The notes: generated by a model not told the origin, from the letters alone. Shown: positions 27,829 through 37,497, counted from the first letter of the stretch. The stretch is DNA of 64,000 nucleotides from Mycolicibacterium litorale (GCA_002007745.1 CP019882.1:5208001-5272000); one strand, 5' to 3'. Program-made: numbers and translations.

Positions 27829-28965
27829 CTACAGGCCCTTGAAGCGCTCCTTGACCTGCTCCTCGGTCAACCCGTAGTCAGCCAGCGAGTAGGTGTGCTT
27901 GGGCGCCCGCGGGCCTTGCTTGCTCTCCTCGTCGGTGCGCTGGATCGCCGCCCGCGCCTCGTCGGTCATCTCGATGCCGAAGTGCGAATAGATGTTCTCC
28001 ACGGTGCGGATCGGTTCGCGGATCAGCTCGAAGTAGTCGACATCGCAGAACTGAGCCGGATTGTGTTTGGCGCGTTCTTTGTTGAACAGTTCCAGCCCGC
28101 GTGACCAGGTGTCCAGTGAGTCGGCACCGATGACGTCCCCGGTGAACGTGTTGGACCAGCCGGCGGTGGTGTGCTGCGACAACGAGCACATCGACGCCAT
28201 GATCGTCTCGGCCGGGCGATGGCACTGCAGGATCAGCGCATCGGGATAGACAGCGAAGACGGCGTCCAGTGCGAACAGATGACTGGGATTCTTGAGCACC
28301 CACCGCTTCTCGGGGTCGTTGAGTCCGATCAGCTGCAGGTTCTTGCGATGCCGCGCATACGACTTGGTCCAGTCCTGCTTGGCGAGCCAATGTGCATAGG
28401 TCGGCACGTGCGCGAGGGTCTCGTAGGACACCGAGTGCAGCGACTGGCGCAACAGCTGCCAGCACTCCTCCACCTCATCGGCGGTCATGTAGTGCAGGCC
28501 GGTGTAGTCCGGATTCTCGTCATGGGCCTTCTTGAACCGGGCGTCGAGCTCGGCGAAGACCGGGTTGTCCGGCCAGGTCTCCCGGGGCGGACGGGGTTGT
28601 GGGAACTCCGCGAGCCACAGCTCCAATCCCTGGTGCCGCGGATCGCCACACAACAGTCGATGCAACGCGGTGGTGCCGGTGCGCGGCAGCCCGGTCACGA
28701 AGATCGGCCGTTCGATCGGCACGTCGACGTGCTGCGGATACTGCTTGAAGGCCGCCTCGGAAAGGAGCCTGGCCACCAACGCATTACGCACGAAGAAGCG
28801 GTGCATCTTGCTGCCCAGTTCGGTCAGGTCCGCATCGTTACGGAATGAGTCGAGCAGCACCCTGAGCGCTTCTTGGTAGTTGTCGTCGTCGACACCGAAG
28901 TCGTCCATACCGGTGGCCTTGGTGGCCGAGGCCTTCAGGCTCTCGACACTGAGGAAGTCACTCAT
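27829..28965 (-). CDS. Sulfotransferase-family protein, Rv3529c-like
   Basis: 378 residues. The PAPS-binding 5'-phosphosulfate loop reads PIFVTGLPRTGTTALHRLL (about residues 85-103) and the 3'-phosphate region lies near LILQCHRPAETIMASMCSL. Such actinobacterial 'sulfotransferase' proteins have no proven acceptor. I placed the start at MSDFLSVES (28965), preceded by GAGGGG; the open frame upstream overlaps the SDR gene region and lacks homology. Last gene of the leftward Rv3531c-Rv3530c-Rv3529c-like operon. Confidence 0.85.
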   Translation of the reverse strand: MSDFLSVESLKASATKATGMDDFGVDDDNYQEALRVLLDSFRNDADLTELGSKMHRFFVRNALVARLLSEAAFKQYPQHVDVPIERPIFVTGLPRTGTTALHRLLCGDPRHQGLELWLAEFPQPRPPRETWPDNPVFAELDARFKKAHDENPDYTGLHYMTADEVEECWQLLRQSLHSVSYETLAHVPTYAHWLAKQDWTKSYARHRKNLQLIGLNDPEKRWVLKNPSHLFALDAVFAVYPDALILQCHRPAETIMASMCSLSQHTTAGWSNTFTGDVIGADSLDTWSRGLELFNKERAKHNPAQFCDVDYFELIREPIRTVENIYSHFGIEMTDEARAAIQRTDEESKQGPRAPKHTYSLADYGLTEEQVKERFKGL

Positions 28966-28993
28966 GAATCCATCCCCTCGCTCGCTCGCACCA

Positions 28994-29776
28994 TCAGTTG
29001 TGGTACTCCCCGCAGTTGACGTCGAGCGTCTGGCCGGTGATGCCACTGGACAGGTCACTGGCCATGAACAGGATCGCCGAGGCGACTTCATCCTCGGTGG
29101 GCAAGCGCTTGAGGTCGGAGTTCACCGCAGCGGCCTTGTAGATCTCGTCCACGGTGGTGCCGTACTTGCCGGCCTGGTGCTCGAAGTACCCCTGCAGGGT
29201 GCCGCCCCAGATATAGCCGGGTAGCACGGAATTCACCCGGATCTGCTGGGACCCGAGTTCGCTGGCCAGCGATTGCGACATTGCCAGCAGCGCCGCCTTG
29301 GCCATCTTGTAGGCACCCTGCTTGGGGTCGGAATGCCGCACCACCATCGAGTTCACATTCACCACCGAGCCCTTGGATTCCGTCAGGGCGGGGGTGAATC
29401 CCTGGATCATCCGCAGCGCGCCGAGCACGGTCAGCTCGAGGGTCTCGCGGATGTGCTCGAACGTGGTGTTGCCGAACGGCTTCATCGACGGCACCTTGAA
29501 TGCGTTGTTGACCAGGACGTCGACCCGGCCGTACGCGTTGAGCGTCTCGGCGACCAGGTTGTCCACCTGCGCGTCATCGGTGATGTCGGTGCCGATGGAC
29601 ACCGCCCGCCGGCCGAGGTCGGTGACCTGTTTGGCGACGTCCTCCAAACGGGAGACAGTCCGCGCCGCGAGCACCAGATCGGCGCCTTCCTCGGCACATC
29701 GGCGCGCCAATGTCGTTCCGAGTGCCGGACCGACGCCACTGATCACGACGACCTTGTTCTCGAGCAAACCGGCCAT
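28994..29776 (-). CDS. Short-chain dehydrogenase/reductase, Rv3530c-like
   Basis: 260 residues, classical SDR. The nucleotide-binding glycines are in VVISGVGPALGTTLARR, the NNA motif is VDVLVNNAFKVPS, and the catalytic Tyr-x-x-x-Lys is QGAYKMAKAALLAMS. Ends TLDVNCGEYHN as many SDRs of this group. It lies 3 bases after the Rv3531c-like stop and 28 before the sulfotransferase start. Probably oxidises or reduces a sterol-derived hydroxy group; substrate unproven. Confidence 0.88.
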   Translation of the reverse strand: MAGLLENKVVVISGVGPALGTTLARRCAEEGADLVLAARTVSRLEDVAKQVTDLGRRAVSIGTDITDDAQVDNLVAETLNAYGRVDVLVNNAFKVPSMKPFGNTTFEHIRETLELTVLGALRMIQGFTPALTESKGSVVNVNSMVVRHSDPKQGAYKMAKAALLAMSQSLASELGSQQIRVNSVLPGYIWGGTLQGYFEHQAGKYGTTVDEIYKAAAVNSDLKRLPTEDEVASAILFMASDLSSGITGQTLDVNCGEYHN

Positions 29777-29779
29777 GTT

Positions 29780-30907
29780 CTATCCCACCATCCTGTTGCC
29801 GATCTGGTTCTGGCGCAGCGCTATCCGTGCTTGCCAGTCTTCTTCGGAGATCTTGTTGTGCTGGTAGTACGGAAGTTTCTGCGACACGGCATCCAGGTCG
29901 ACCAGCTCCATCGTCGGCCCGTCCGCCTCGGTCAGCTCGCGCGATACCCGCTGCCAGCGGAACTGCAGGTAACCCTTGCGGTGTCCGAGCGTCTCCACCC
30001 AGTTGGTCACCCCGGGGTTTTCGTCGGCGACGACGATACGGATCTTGCCGTCCGGATCTGCCTGTGCCTGAGTGCCGTTCAGCGAAGTCTGGTGGTTGAT
30101 GTAGTCCAGCGAGATGTACCACAGACTCCCGAGCTGGAATCCCAGGTAGGGCGCATCGGTGACCGGCAGGGTGATGACCAGCGCCTGGTTCGGCGCCAGA
30201 TCGTAGTGCCCCACCGACGAGTACTGAGTGGCCAGCCCGCCCGGGGTGAGCCGGGGCGCGGTCAACGTGTTGACCGGCAGGTTGTCGTAGAACCACTTCG
30301 GAAACTGCAGCCAGGTCTTGACCCGCTGCACCAGCTGCTTACCCGCTGTCGCCCAGCGTTTTTCGATGAGTTCCTTGGTCAGCGGCGGCGGCGCGGTGCC
30401 CGCGGTGTCGGTACGCGCGATCGCGAAGCTGCCGCGCTGGGCGGACCAGTCGTTGTAGACCTCGCGGATGACCAGCTGGGCATTGCTCTTGGGCGTGAAG
30501 CGCCATTCAAAGGTGCCGTCGTCGGCGATGTCGAGCTTGCGGTCGTCGAACGCGGTCTCACTGTCGGGCACGACCTCGTCGGTGTATTCACCGCCCAGCA
30601 GCTGGAAGCTGACGTCGGTGGTGGTACCCCGCCGTCCGGTCACCACGTATTCGTAGCCGGCCGCCACCCGGGTGCCGAAGTACATGGTGTCCGGATTGTC
30701 CAACCCCATCTTGGTGAACGGCCCGGTACCGGAGTGCAGGAACGGATGGTCGCGGTCGTAGTCGAAGGCCACGTGCGTGCAGGCCGCGACACAGCCGGCG
30801 AGATATTGCAGGCCCTCGAGCAGGTCTGCTTCGCTTTCGATAAAGGATGCCTCGGTGACCAGCCGTTCGGATTCGGCAATGGCGTCCGCCAGTGGTTGCG
30901 TGTACAT
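29780..30907 (-). CDS. Conserved hypothetical protein, Rv3531c-like (DUF1214-type C-terminus)
   Basis: 375 residues, the length I recall for Rv3531c. I set the start at MYTQPLADAIAESERL (30907), preceded by AGAGGCGGG; the frame upstream runs across the KstR box and is not credible coding. The C-terminal half (YLGFQLGSLWYISLDY and RIVVADENPGVTNWVETLG) resembles DUF1214 domains. The biochemical role is unknown. First gene of a three-gene operon controlled by the KstR box at 30964. Confidence 0.85.
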   Translation of the reverse strand: MYTQPLADAIAESERLVTEASFIESEADLLEGLQYLAGCVAACTHVAFDYDRDHPFLHSGTGPFTKMGLDNPDTMYFGTRVAAGYEYVVTGRRGTTTDVSFQLLGGEYTDEVVPDSETAFDDRKLDIADDGTFEWRFTPKSNAQLVIREVYNDWSAQRGSFAIARTDTAGTAPPPLTKELIEKRWATAGKQLVQRVKTWLQFPKWFYDNLPVNTLTAPRLTPGGLATQYSSVGHYDLAPNQALVITLPVTDAPYLGFQLGSLWYISLDYINHQTSLNGTQAQADPDGKIRIVVADENPGVTNWVETLGHRKGYLQFRWQRVSRELTEADGPTMELVDLDAVSQKLPYYQHNKISEEDWQARIALRQNQIGNRMVG

Positions 30908-30963
30908 CGACCCGCCTCTTGTTTCAGTATTGGACCGCATCGGTACGTTTCCCGAACTGAGAC

Positions 30964-30977
30964 TAGAACGCGTTCTA
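30964..30977. promoter_or_regulatory. KstR operator between Rv3531c-like and iclR genes
   Basis: TAGAACGCGTTCTA is a perfect 14-bp palindrome matching TnnAACnnGTTnnA. It sits exactly 56 bases from each of the two divergent start codons, so it can repress both. Confidence 0.88.
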
Positions 30978-31033
30978 ATCCGAGTCAACCAGCTTCGTGG
31001 TCCATATCTGGAACAGAGAGGTAGGATTTTGCA

Positions 31034-31939
31034 ATGCCGGACGGCCACACCTCAGCACGGTCCTCGCCACCCACCCAACGCGTGGTCGCCATCCTGGACT
31101 TCCTGGCCAGACATCCACACGACCGCTTCGGCCTCTCGGAACTCGCCCGCCGACTCGGGCTCGCCAAACCCACTTGTCTGGGCATCCTGACGACCCTCAC
31201 CGACTCCGGATACCTGGTGCGCGATGCCGCGGACAAGACCTACCGATTGGGGCCCAGCCTGATCACCCTCGGCCACCTTGCCCAGGAGGCGCTACGGGTG
31301 AATCCGGCGGCCCGGGCCGAGTTGACCCGGCTGTCGAACGCGTTCGCGACGACGGCCGCCCTCGCCGGCGTCGTCGACGACCGGATCACGTTGCTCGAAC
31401 TGGTCGGACCGCCGGGCTCCGACGTCGGAGTCCGGGTTGGCCAGAGCTACCCCTTCGCCCCACCGGTGGGGTTGATGTTCGTGTTGTGGGACGACGAGGC
31501 ATTGCGCAGCTGGCTGGGCAAGACCCCGACGATCCCGCTGCGCACCGACACGCAGCGGCTGGATCGGGTGATCGCCGAATGCCGCACGTCCGGGTTCCTC
31601 GTCGAGCGACTGACCCCGGCCGGGCGTCGGCTCTATGCACTGATGGCAGGCATGTCCAGCACCCTGCCCGACGAATTGCGGGCGCTGCTGGGCGAGTTGA
31701 TATCCGACATCGGGGAACGGGTGTACCTGCGCAGCGAGTCCGACGGCTCACGGCAGCGGCATGACGTCAGCGTCATCTCCGCACCCGTCTACGACCACTA
31801 CCACCGACAGGCGATGGTGGTTTCACTCCAGATCGGCAGGGCGCTCACCGATTCCGAAATAGCCAAGCATGCGCGCGGATTGGTGGCCACAGCGGACACC
31901 CTCACCGCTCACCTGGGCGGCACCAAACCGCAGTGGTGA
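31034..31939 (+). CDS. IclR-family transcriptional regulator
   Basis: 301 residues: winged HTH (FGLSELARRLGLAKPTCLGI, about residues 34-53) followed by an IclR effector domain (YRLGPSLITLGHLAQEALR through SVISAPVYDHYHRQAMVVSL). ATG 31034 follows AGAGAGGTAGG. It is divergent from the Rv3531c-like operon and shares its KstR box, so it seems to be a secondary regulator drawn into the sterol regulon. No counterpart is known to me at this place in M. tuberculosis. Effector unknown; a CoA thioester or aromatic acid would be typical. Confidence 0.87.
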   Translation: MPDGHTSARSSPPTQRVVAILDFLARHPHDRFGLSELARRLGLAKPTCLGILTTLTDSGYLVRDAADKTYRLGPSLITLGHLAQEALRVNPAARAELTRLSNAFATTAALAGVVDDRITLLELVGPPGSDVGVRVGQSYPFAPPVGLMFVLWDDEALRSWLGKTPTIPLRTDTQRLDRVIAECRTSGFLVERLTPAGRRLYALMAGMSSTLPDELRALLGELISDIGERVYLRSESDGSRQRHDVSVISAPVYDHYHRQAMVVSLQIGRALTDSEIAKHARGLVATADTLTAHLGGTKPQW

Positions 31940-31940
31940 G

Positions 31941-32324
31941 CTACAGCTCGCCGATGACGACCAGCGCCTCGGCCGGCTCGACCTGCATGCCGCACTGGTT
32001 CTGGAAGTCCACCAGGGGTGCCTTGATGGCCCGGATGTCGTTGGCTTCGTCCGGGTGGTCGTTGAAGTAGGAGTTGAACGCCCCGATCGCGCCGAACGCC
32101 GACTGCCGGGTGGCGTCGATCAGTGCCTGGTTGGCGTCGGGGTGGGCGGCGAAGTAGTCGGAGAGGTTCTTGGTGACCGAGCTGATGGTCGCCGACAATC
32201 CCGCCGCCGAGCAGTCGGGGGCCGGCGCCGGGGCGGGCGTGGGGTCGGCGGCGGCGGATGGCATCGACACGGCGCAGGCCGCAGCGGCGGCGAGCACTCC
32301 CAGGACGGCACGACGGACGAGCAT
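31941..32324 (-). CDS. Secreted haemophore-type haem-binding protein
   Basis: 127 residues with a clear Sec signal (MLVRRAVLGVLAAAAACAVS, cleavage after about SAAA), a Pro-rich linker (TPAPAPAPD) and one MHB-type helical domain containing two Cys (DCSAAGLS and NQCGMQVE) likely to form a disulfide, plus DYFAAHPDANQALIDATRQ, characteristic of Rv0203-like mycobacterial haem carriers. Exported; role in haem acquisition is by family. It converges with the iclR gene one base away. Confidence 0.78.
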   Translation of the reverse strand: MLVRRAVLGVLAAAAACAVSMPSAAADPTPAPAPAPDCSAAGLSATISSVTKNLSDYFAAHPDANQALIDATRQSAFGAIGAFNSYFNDHPDEANDIRAIKAPLVDFQNQCGMQVEPAEALVVIGEL

Positions 32325-32409
32325 GGCGGTCTCCCTTCAGCCGCGCAGCACCAACTCTGCACGGTCACTGAAAGAAACGTCGCGTCCCGTCGAGCCGGTG
32401 TTACCCGCC

Positions 32410-34511
32410 TCAGCTGGTGGCCGCGAGCACGAGCGGCAGCACGGCCGGGGCGCCGGCCGCCCTGACCACCCGGGCGGCCATGGTCAGGGTCCAACCGGTA
32501 TCGGCCCGATCATCGACGAGCAACACCGGCCCGCCGGCGAAAGCCGATAGGTCCGGCGCCGGCCACGCACCGTCGAGGGCGGCGACACGATAGGCGGAGT
32601 TGGCGGCGCTGACCGGCCGCCGGCCGGAGGCGTATCGCAACACGCCCAGGTCGGTGAGTCGGCCGAGCCGGGCCAGTTCCCGGGCCAGGGTCGAGATGAG
32701 GACCGGATGGGTGTCGGAGTCCAGGGCCAGCACAGCGGTCGGACGGGTCGCCCAGTCCCAGGCGGCCAGTACCGTGACCGCTGCCTGCACCACGTCGGGG
32801 GCACTGCGGCGTCGGGTTCGTCGAGCAGGCGTCGCAGCCGCGGCCCCCAGCCCAGGTCGGTCAATCGGCCGATCGCCCGGCCTGGTGCGGGACCGTTGTC
32901 GATGCGGCCGCTGAGGTCCAGACCCAGCCTCGCCAGCCCCGACGGCCACTGCTTGCGCGGGGCGATCTCCACGCCGGGGCGCATCAGCCGCTCCTGGACG
33001 GACGCCGCCGCAGCGTCGTTCACCGCCGCCCCGAAGCGGGCGCCCGCACAGTTGTCGCAACGGCCGCACCGTTCGCCGTCGGTGAGATCGGGGTCGTCGA
33101 GCTGCCTGCGCAGAAACGCCATGCGGCACTGAGCGGTGCCCTGGTAGTCCAGCATCGCCTGCTGCTCACGGCGGCGAGCCTCGTCGAGTTGGCGGTAGCG
33201 GGCTTCGTCGTAGTCCCACGGTTGCCCGGTGGCCAGCCAGCCCCCCTTGACCCGCCGGACAGCCCCGTCGACGTCGAGCACCTTCAGCACCATCTCCAGC
33301 CGGGTGCGACCCAGGTCGACCAGCGGCTCCAGGGCGGCGGTGGACTGCGGACGGGCGGGGTCCAGTTCCCGAATCACACTGCGCACCATAGCTTCTGACG
33401 GAAACGCCACCGAGGCGAAGTACCGCCATACGTCTTGGTCTTCCCGACCGGGCAGGAGCACCACCTCGGCGCTGTCCGTCGAGCGGCCCGCACGACCCAC
33501 CTGCTGGTAGTACGCGATCGGCGAGGAGGGCGCCCCGAGGTGCACGACGAAGCCGAGATCCGGCTTGTCGAACCCCATCCCCAGCGCCGAGGTGGCGATC
33601 AGTGCCTTCACCCGGTTGCCCAGCAGGTCGGCCTCGAGTTGTTCGCGCTCGGCGGTTTCCGTCGCGCCGGTGTAGGCGGCCACCTCATGCCCACGCTCGC
33701 GGAGCAGCGCCGCCACGTCGTGCGCCTGAGCGACGGTCAGCGTGTAGACGATGCCCGAACCGGGCAGCGCGTCGAGATGCTCGGCCAGCCAGGCCGTCCG
33801 TTGTGCGCCACCGCCGGCCTGGACCACCGACAACCGCAACGACTCCCGGTCGAGGCCACCGCGCAGCACCAGGGCACCGCCGACGCCCGGCACAGTGTCG
33901 GCGCCGCCGACGCCGAGCTGCGCCGCGACATCGTTGACGACGCGATCGTTGGCCGTCGCGGTGGTCGCCAGAACCGGTACATCCGAACCGAGTTCCGCGA
34001 TCAACGTGTGGATACGGCGGTAGTCGGGCCGGAAGTCGTGGCCCCAGTCCGAGACGCAGTGCGCCTCGTCGACCACCACCAGACCGGCGTCGGCGGCCAG
34101 TGCCGGTAGGACGGCGTCACGAAAGTCCGGGTTGTTCAACCGCTCCGGGCTGACCAGCAGCACATCGAGATCACCGCGGTTGACCCGCTGGTGGATCTCG
34201 TCCCACTCGGTGACATTGCTCGAGTTGATCGTGGCCGCGCGGACACCGGCCCGGTCGGCGGCCGCCACCTGGTTGCGCATCAATGCCAGCAGCGGCGACA
34301 CGATGACCGTCGCGCCGCGCCCCCGCTCCCGCAGCAGCTTGGCGGCGATGAAGTACACCGCCGACTTGCCCCAGCCGGTGCGCTGCACGACCAGCGCCCG
34401 CCGCCGCTGCACCACCAGCGCTTCGATCGCCGTCCATTGGTCGTCGCGCAGCCGAGCCGTCGGCCCGGCCAGCTGCTCGAGAATCGCCTGAGCGTCGGCG
34501 CGCGTGGTCAT
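32410..34511 (-). CDS. recQ: RecQ-family DNA helicase with C-terminal phosphoribosyltransferase-like domain, one-base frameshift
   Basis: Superfamily 2 helicase: Walker A-like QRTGWGKSAVYFIAAKLL, Walker B box DEAH (VVVDEAHCVSDWGHDFRP), motif III TTATAN, motif VI QQVGRAGRSTDSAE, and RecQ zinc cysteines ERCGRCDNC. The C-terminal ~110 residues, LDSDTHPVLISTLARELARL then GPVLLVDDRADTGWTLTMAA, look like a PRTase (PRPP loop) fused to RecQ, as in other actinobacteria. The frame breaks at a run of five bases (32797-32801, G on the plus strand); one more base joins LLDEPDAAVPP to DVVQAAVTVL, giving about 700 residues. Start chosen at MTTRADAQA. Confidence 0.85.
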
Positions 34512-34584
34512 GCGGACCATCGTGCCTTGCGGCACCGACGAGGTTCCGACACCCTGCGCGCGAGCAGGTCTGAGCGGAGCCGGC

Positions 34585-35631
34585 CTAGTTGGCCGCCGCC
34601 TCCTGCTCGCGCTTGATCTCCAGCGCGATGTCGATCAGCTGGTCTTCCTGACCGCCGATCAGTTTGCGCTGTCCGGCGCGGTGCAGCAGCTGATGGGCCG
34701 GCACGCCGTACCGCTCGGACTGGCGGATGGCGTGCTTGAGGAAGCTCGAGTACACCCCGGAGTAACCCATGATCAGCGCGTTGCGATCGAGCAGGCATTC
34801 GGCCGGCATCGCCGGTGCGACCACCTCCTCGGCCGCATCGGCGATGTCGAAGAAGTCGATACCGGTCTTGACGCCGATCTTGTCGAACACCCCGATGAGG
34901 GCCTCGACCGGCGCGTTACCGGCGCCGGCACCGAAGCGCCGGCAGGAACCGTCGATCTGCTTGGCCCCGGCACGGACCGCCTCGATCGAGTTGGCCACCC
35001 CCAGCCCGAGGTTCTCGTGGCCGTGGAAGCCCACCTGCGCGTCGTCGCCCAGTTCGGCGACCAGCGCGCTGACCCGGTCGGCCACCCCTTCGAGCACCAG
35101 GGCACCGGCGGAGTCGACGACGTAGACGCACTGACACCCGGCGTCGGCCATGATGCGGGCCTGTTTGGCCAGCTTCTCCGGACTGATGGTGTGGCTCATC
35201 ATCAGGAAGCCGACCGTCTCGAGGCCGAGTTCGCGGGCCAGGCCGAAATGCTGGATCGAGACGTCGGCCTCGGTGCAGTGGGTGGCGATCCGGCAGATCG
35301 AACCGCCGTTGTTCTGCGCCTCCTTGATGTCTTCCTTGGTGCCCACGCCGGGCAGCATCAGGAAGGCGATCTTGGACTCCTTGGCCGTCTCGGCGGCCAG
35401 CTTGATCAGCTCCTGCTCCGGGGTCTTGGAGAACCCGTAGTTGAAGCTCGACCCGCCCAGCCCGTCGCCGTGGGTCACCTCGATGACCGGCACACCCGCG
35501 GCGTCCAGGGCGGCGACGATGGCGCCGACCTCGTCCTTGCTGAACTGGTGGCGCTTGTGGTGGGACCCGTCGCGAAGCGAGGTGTCCGTCATCCGGACGT
35601 CCCACATCGGGTTGAAGTAGATATCGGTCAT
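34585..35631 (-). CDS. hsaF: 4-hydroxy-2-oxovalerate/hexanoate aldolase
   Basis: 348 residues, DmpG-type class II aldolase; splits 4-hydroxy-2-oxohexanoate into pyruvate and propanal (or the C5 homologue into pyruvate and acetaldehyde). DTSLRDGSHHKRHQFSKDEV carries the metal and catalytic residues near the N-terminus; GFHGHENLGLGVANSIEA holds the metal-ligand His pair. It channels the aldehyde to HsaG, whose gene overlaps it by four bases. Rv3534c counterpart. The next leftward gene is recQ after 73 bases. Confidence 0.95.
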   Translation of the reverse strand: MTDIYFNPMWDVRMTDTSLRDGSHHKRHQFSKDEVGAIVAALDAAGVPVIEVTHGDGLGGSSFNYGFSKTPEQELIKLAAETAKESKIAFLMLPGVGTKEDIKEAQNNGGSICRIATHCTEADVSIQHFGLARELGLETVGFLMMSHTISPEKLAKQARIMADAGCQCVYVVDSAGALVLEGVADRVSALVAELGDDAQVGFHGHENLGLGVANSIEAVRAGAKQIDGSCRRFGAGAGNAPVEALIGVFDKIGVKTGIDFFDIADAAEEVVAPAMPAECLLDRNALIMGYSGVYSSFLKHAIRQSERYGVPAHQLLHRAGQRKLIGGQEDQLIDIALEIKREQEAAAN

Positions 35632-36545
35632 GATTGCGCTCCCGTTCCCGCAGAGGCTCGTTCCTTGGCGATCTCTTCGCCGACCTTGGTGGCAGCCGCG
35701 GTCATGATGTCCAGGTTTCCCGCATAGGGCGGCAGGTAGTCCCCGGCGCCCTCGACCTCCACGAACGTGGTGACGACGAAGTTGCCGCCGTTGACCACCG
35801 ATGGTTCGTCGAACTGAGGCTCGTTGAGCAACCGGTAGCCGGGCACGTAGGTCTGCACCTCGGCCACCACGTCCTTGATGGACTGGGTGATCGCGTCGCG
35901 GTCGGCGTCCTCCGGGATCGCGCAGAAGATGGTGTCGCGCATGATCATCGGCGGGTCGGCCGGGTTCAGGATGATGATCGCCTTGCCACGCTTGGCGCCA
36001 CCGATCACCTCGACGCCGGCGCTGGTGGTCTTGGTGAACTCGTCGATGTTGGCCCGGGTGCCGGGGCCGGCCGAGGCCGAGGACACCGAGGCGACGATCT
36101 CCGCGTAGGGCACCTCGACGACCCGGCTGACGGCGTACACCATCGGGATGGTGGCCTGGCCGCCACAGGTGACCATGTTGACGTTCGGGGCATCGAGGTG
36201 CGCGCGCAGATTGGCCGGCGGGATGACACCGGGGCCGACGGCGGCCGGAGTCAGGTCAATGGCTCGGATACCGGCTTCCTCGTAGCGGGGCGCCGCGGCT
36301 TTGTGCACGTAGGCGCTGGTGGCCTCGAACACCAGATCCGGCTTCTCCGACTGGGCGAGCAGCCAGTCGACACCCTCGTGGCTGGTCTCCAGCCCCAGCT
36401 TGCGGGCCCTGGCCAGACCTTCGCTGTCCGGGTCGATGCCGATCATCCAGCGCGGCTCGAGCCACTCCGAACGAAGGAGCTTGTACAGCAGGTCGGTGCT
36501 GATGTTGCCCGACCCGACGATCGCAACAGAACTCTTCTGGGGCAT
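35628..36545 (-). CDS. hsaG: Acylating propanal/acetaldehyde dehydrogenase
   Basis: 305 residues, DmpF/MhpF type; oxidises the aldehyde from HsaF to propionyl-CoA or acetyl-CoA with NAD and CoA. Rossmann motif VAIVGSGNISTDLLYKLL at the N-terminus; catalytic Cys in NMVTCGGQATIPMVYAVS. Rv3535c counterpart. It lies 12 bases after hsaE and overlaps hsaF, forming hsaE-hsaG-hsaF. Confidence 0.95.
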   Translation of the reverse strand: MPQKSSVAIVGSGNISTDLLYKLLRSEWLEPRWMIGIDPDSEGLARARKLGLETSHEGVDWLLAQSEKPDLVFEATSAYVHKAAAPRYEEAGIRAIDLTPAAVGPGVIPPANLRAHLDAPNVNMVTCGGQATIPMVYAVSRVVEVPYAEIVASVSSASAGPGTRANIDEFTKTTSAGVEVIGGAKRGKAIIILNPADPPMIMRDTIFCAIPEDADRDAITQSIKDVVAEVQTYVPGYRLLNEPQFDEPSVVNGGNFVVTTFVEVEGAGDYLPPYAGNLDIMTAAATKVGEEIAKERASAGTGAQS

Positions 36546-36557
36546 GTGGTTGCTCCT

Positions 36558-37343
36558 CTATTCGAATGACAGCCGGACTGAACCCAGTCCGGCGAAGTCG
36601 GCGACGAACTCATCGCCGGGACGCGCGTCGATGGCCCTGGTGCACGACCCCGGCAAGACGATGTCGCCCGCCTTCAGGCGCACACCGAAGCTGTCGACCT
36701 TGCGGGCCAGCCAGGCCACCGCGGTGACCGGATTGCCCAACACGGCGTCGCTTCGCCCCTCGGCCACCACCTCACCGTTGCGGGTCAGGACGGCGTCGAT
36801 GCCCTTGATATCGATGTCCTTGGGCGACACCCGTTGCTTGCCCAGCACGTAACCCGCCGACGACGCGTTGTCGGCGATGGTGTCGCACAGCGCGATCTTC
36901 CAGTCCTTGATCCGGGTGTCGATCAGTTCGATCGAGGGCGCGAAGGCCGCGGTCGCGGCCAGCACGTCGTCTTCGGTGCAGCCGGCACCGGGCAGGTCGT
37001 CGGCGAGGATGAATCCGACCTCGACCTCGACCCGGGGAAACAGGTAGCGCCCGGCGGGCACCGGCTGGTCCTCGAAAACCTCCATGTCGGCGAGCAGGTG
37101 GCCGTAGTCCGGCTCGTCGACGCCCATCATCTTCTGCATCGCCTCCGAGGACAGGCCGACCTTGTGGCCGACCACTCGGGCACCTTCGGCGACCCGCTGG
37201 CGGATGTTGATGAGTTGGATCTCGTAGGCGTCCACCACGTCGATGTCGGCGTGGTTCGACGTCAGCGGAGTCATCGGGATCCGGCGGCGCTCGGCGTCTG
37301 CCAGCTCGGCGGCAAGCTCTTCACGCGTGGCAACGCTCAGCAT
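36558..37343 (-). CDS. hsaE: 2-hydroxypenta/hexa-2,4-dienoate hydratase
   Basis: 261 residues, MhpD/DmpE family; hydrates 2-hydroxyhexa-2,4-dienoate from sterol ring A/B cleavage to 4-hydroxy-2-oxohexanoate. VVGHKVGLSSEAMQKMMGV, the metal-site Glu in FPRVEVEVGFILADD and IADNASSAGYVLG are family signatures. I trimmed the open frame to Met 37343, giving the 261-residue length of Rv3536c. First gene of the hsaE-G-F operon, sharing its control region with kstD. Confidence 0.94.
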   Translation of the reverse strand: MLSVATREELAAELADAERRRIPMTPLTSNHADIDVVDAYEIQLINIRQRVAEGARVVGHKVGLSSEAMQKMMGVDEPDYGHLLADMEVFEDQPVPAGRYLFPRVEVEVGFILADDLPGAGCTEDDVLAATAAFAPSIELIDTRIKDWKIALCDTIADNASSAGYVLGKQRVSPKDIDIKGIDAVLTRNGEVVAEGRSDAVLGNPVTAVAWLARKVDSFGVRLKAGDIVLPGSCTRAIDARPGDEFVADFAGLGSVRLSFE

Positions 37344-37481
37344 TCCCGGGAGTCCCCTCGTCGATGTGACCGGGGCGAACAACGCCCGGTGCAGGCGATT
37401 CTAGTGCGGTCCGGGCACCGTCGACCTAAGCGTTCCGCTGACCGGAAAGGCGGGGTCAGTAGCGCCCGGACGGGGCAATTC

Positions 37482-37495
37482 TATAACGTGTTCTA
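37482..37495. promoter_or_regulatory. KstR operator at the kstD start
   Basis: TATAACGTGTTCTA matches TnnAACnnGTTnnA and ends only 2 bases before the kstD ATG. It contains TAACGT (37484-37489), which fits a mycobacterial -10 (TAnnnT) and would place transcription start near 37496-37498. Confidence 0.85.
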
Positions 37496-37497
37496 GT

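Noticed and set aside
29273..31024. 583-codon plus-strand open frame opposite the Rv3531c/Rv3530c-like genes
   Set aside because: Antisense shadow; it also runs through the KstR operator, which is not coding.
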